A DNA stretch of 5,973 nucleotides from Planctomycetaceae bacterium (lineage in GTDB: Bacteria > Planctomycetota > Planctomycetia > Pirellulales > Pirellulaceae). Under the pieces are notes generated by a model, which worked only from the letters and a program-made list of their open reading frames with translations, did not search any database and had not been told where the DNA came from. This document shows, in pieces, positions 5,752 through 5,973 of the stretch (its first letter is position 1; every line of letters begins with the position of its first letter). Location of the stretch: NCBI GenBank assembly GCA_003501565.1, contig DNPC01000198.1:1-5973 (forward strand), in the 5' to 3' direction. Both the position numbers and the translations under genes were made by a program.

Positions 5752-5973
5752 ATGCAGCGACTTAGCCACCGCGAGCGCCTCATTCGCCTAATGCCCGCCT
5801 ACCAGGATGAAATCGCACGAATTGAGCGAGATGCCAAGATTGTCGAGTTGCACCAGGTAGGAATGGTTGCATCCGAAATCGCATCGCAACTGAGTATCAG
5901 CCGCACAACGGTCCAGAGAGTTGTGTGCCGAGAAGGCGTGACATATAGCCGTTCTCAGTCGCTACACCTTCAG
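5752..5973 (+). CDS. HTH DNA-binding protein, partial at the right edge
   Basis: The first 74 codons of a gene continue past the window with no stop. The segment IVELHQVGMVASEIASQLSI followed by SRTTVQRVVCREGV (residues about 31-64) is an HTH of the same style as both ends of the upstream HTH/zinc-ribbon protein. It aligns with that protein's N-terminal unit without gaps over 34 residues (about 9 identities). The N terminus (residues 1-28) is a charged helix rich in Arg and Glu. The start is ATG at 5752, three bases after the previous stop, with AAAGG (5739-5743) as the SD inside the end of the upstream gene. It is probably part of the same operon. The rest of the protein, and thus its role, cannot be seen. 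Confidence 0.65.
   Translation, partial: MQRLSHRERLIRLMPAYQDEIARIERDAKIVELHQVGMVASEIASQLSISRTTVQRVVCREGVTYSRSQSLHLQ

Noticed and set aside
1..5973. CRISPR array, tRNA, rRNA, transposase, integrase or toxin-antitoxin pair
   Set aside because: I found no spaced direct repeats, no cloverleaf, no catalytic motifs of transposases or integrases, and no recognisable toxin among the proteins.

Overview
This is a compact bacterial accessory region with every convincing gene on the + strand. It looks like the replication and regulation block of a prophage, satellite, plasmid or integrative element. The evidence is an excisionase-type small DNA-binding gene first, a family A DNA-polymerase-like palm protein second, and a phage/plasmid replisome-organizer-type protein third. 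At least three further helix-turn-helix (HTH) genes follow. No integrase, capsid, terminase, tRNA or rRNA gene is visible, so the type of element is undecided. Base composition looks mid-50s % GC by eye, with strong Shine-Dalgarno (SD) sites on several genes. A planctomycete-like host is possible from protein style, but that is only a guess.

Layout. 1-305 is a leader without a convincing gene; it holds a T-rich stem-loop (85-107) and a near-repeat of TCATTCAAA. 306-500 encodes a 64-aa MerR/excisionase-like HTH protein, followed by a perfect 9-bp stem-loop (508-531). 605-2272 encodes a 555-aa polymerase-like protein. About 47 residues lying just ahead of its motif C are present a second time near its N terminus. 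2333-3799 encodes a 488-aa two-module protein: an N-terminal DNA-binding module of the type seen in plasmid and phage partition/replication proteins, a long acidic linker, and C-terminal motifs typical of phage replisome organizers. An 18-bp perfect palindrome lies inside its coding sequence.

The gap 3800-3935 carries a strong hairpin whose T-tract is on the minus strand, so it looks like an intrinsic terminator for leftward transcription although no leftward gene is seen. 3936-4721 encodes a protein with two predicted winged helices. Next come a 95-aa unknown protein (4721-5008), an HTH/zinc-ribbon/HTH protein (5008-5748), and an HTH protein running off the right edge (5752-5973+). The 3936, 4721 and 5008 genes overlap serially by one base (TGATG, TAATG), which suggests translational coupling.

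Working model (inference): the small HTH gene acts as a regulator or excisionase. The polymerase-like protein and the replisome-organizer protein form the replication core, perhaps with the double winged-helix protein as initiator or co-regulator. The downstream coupled HTH genes form a regulatory cassette.
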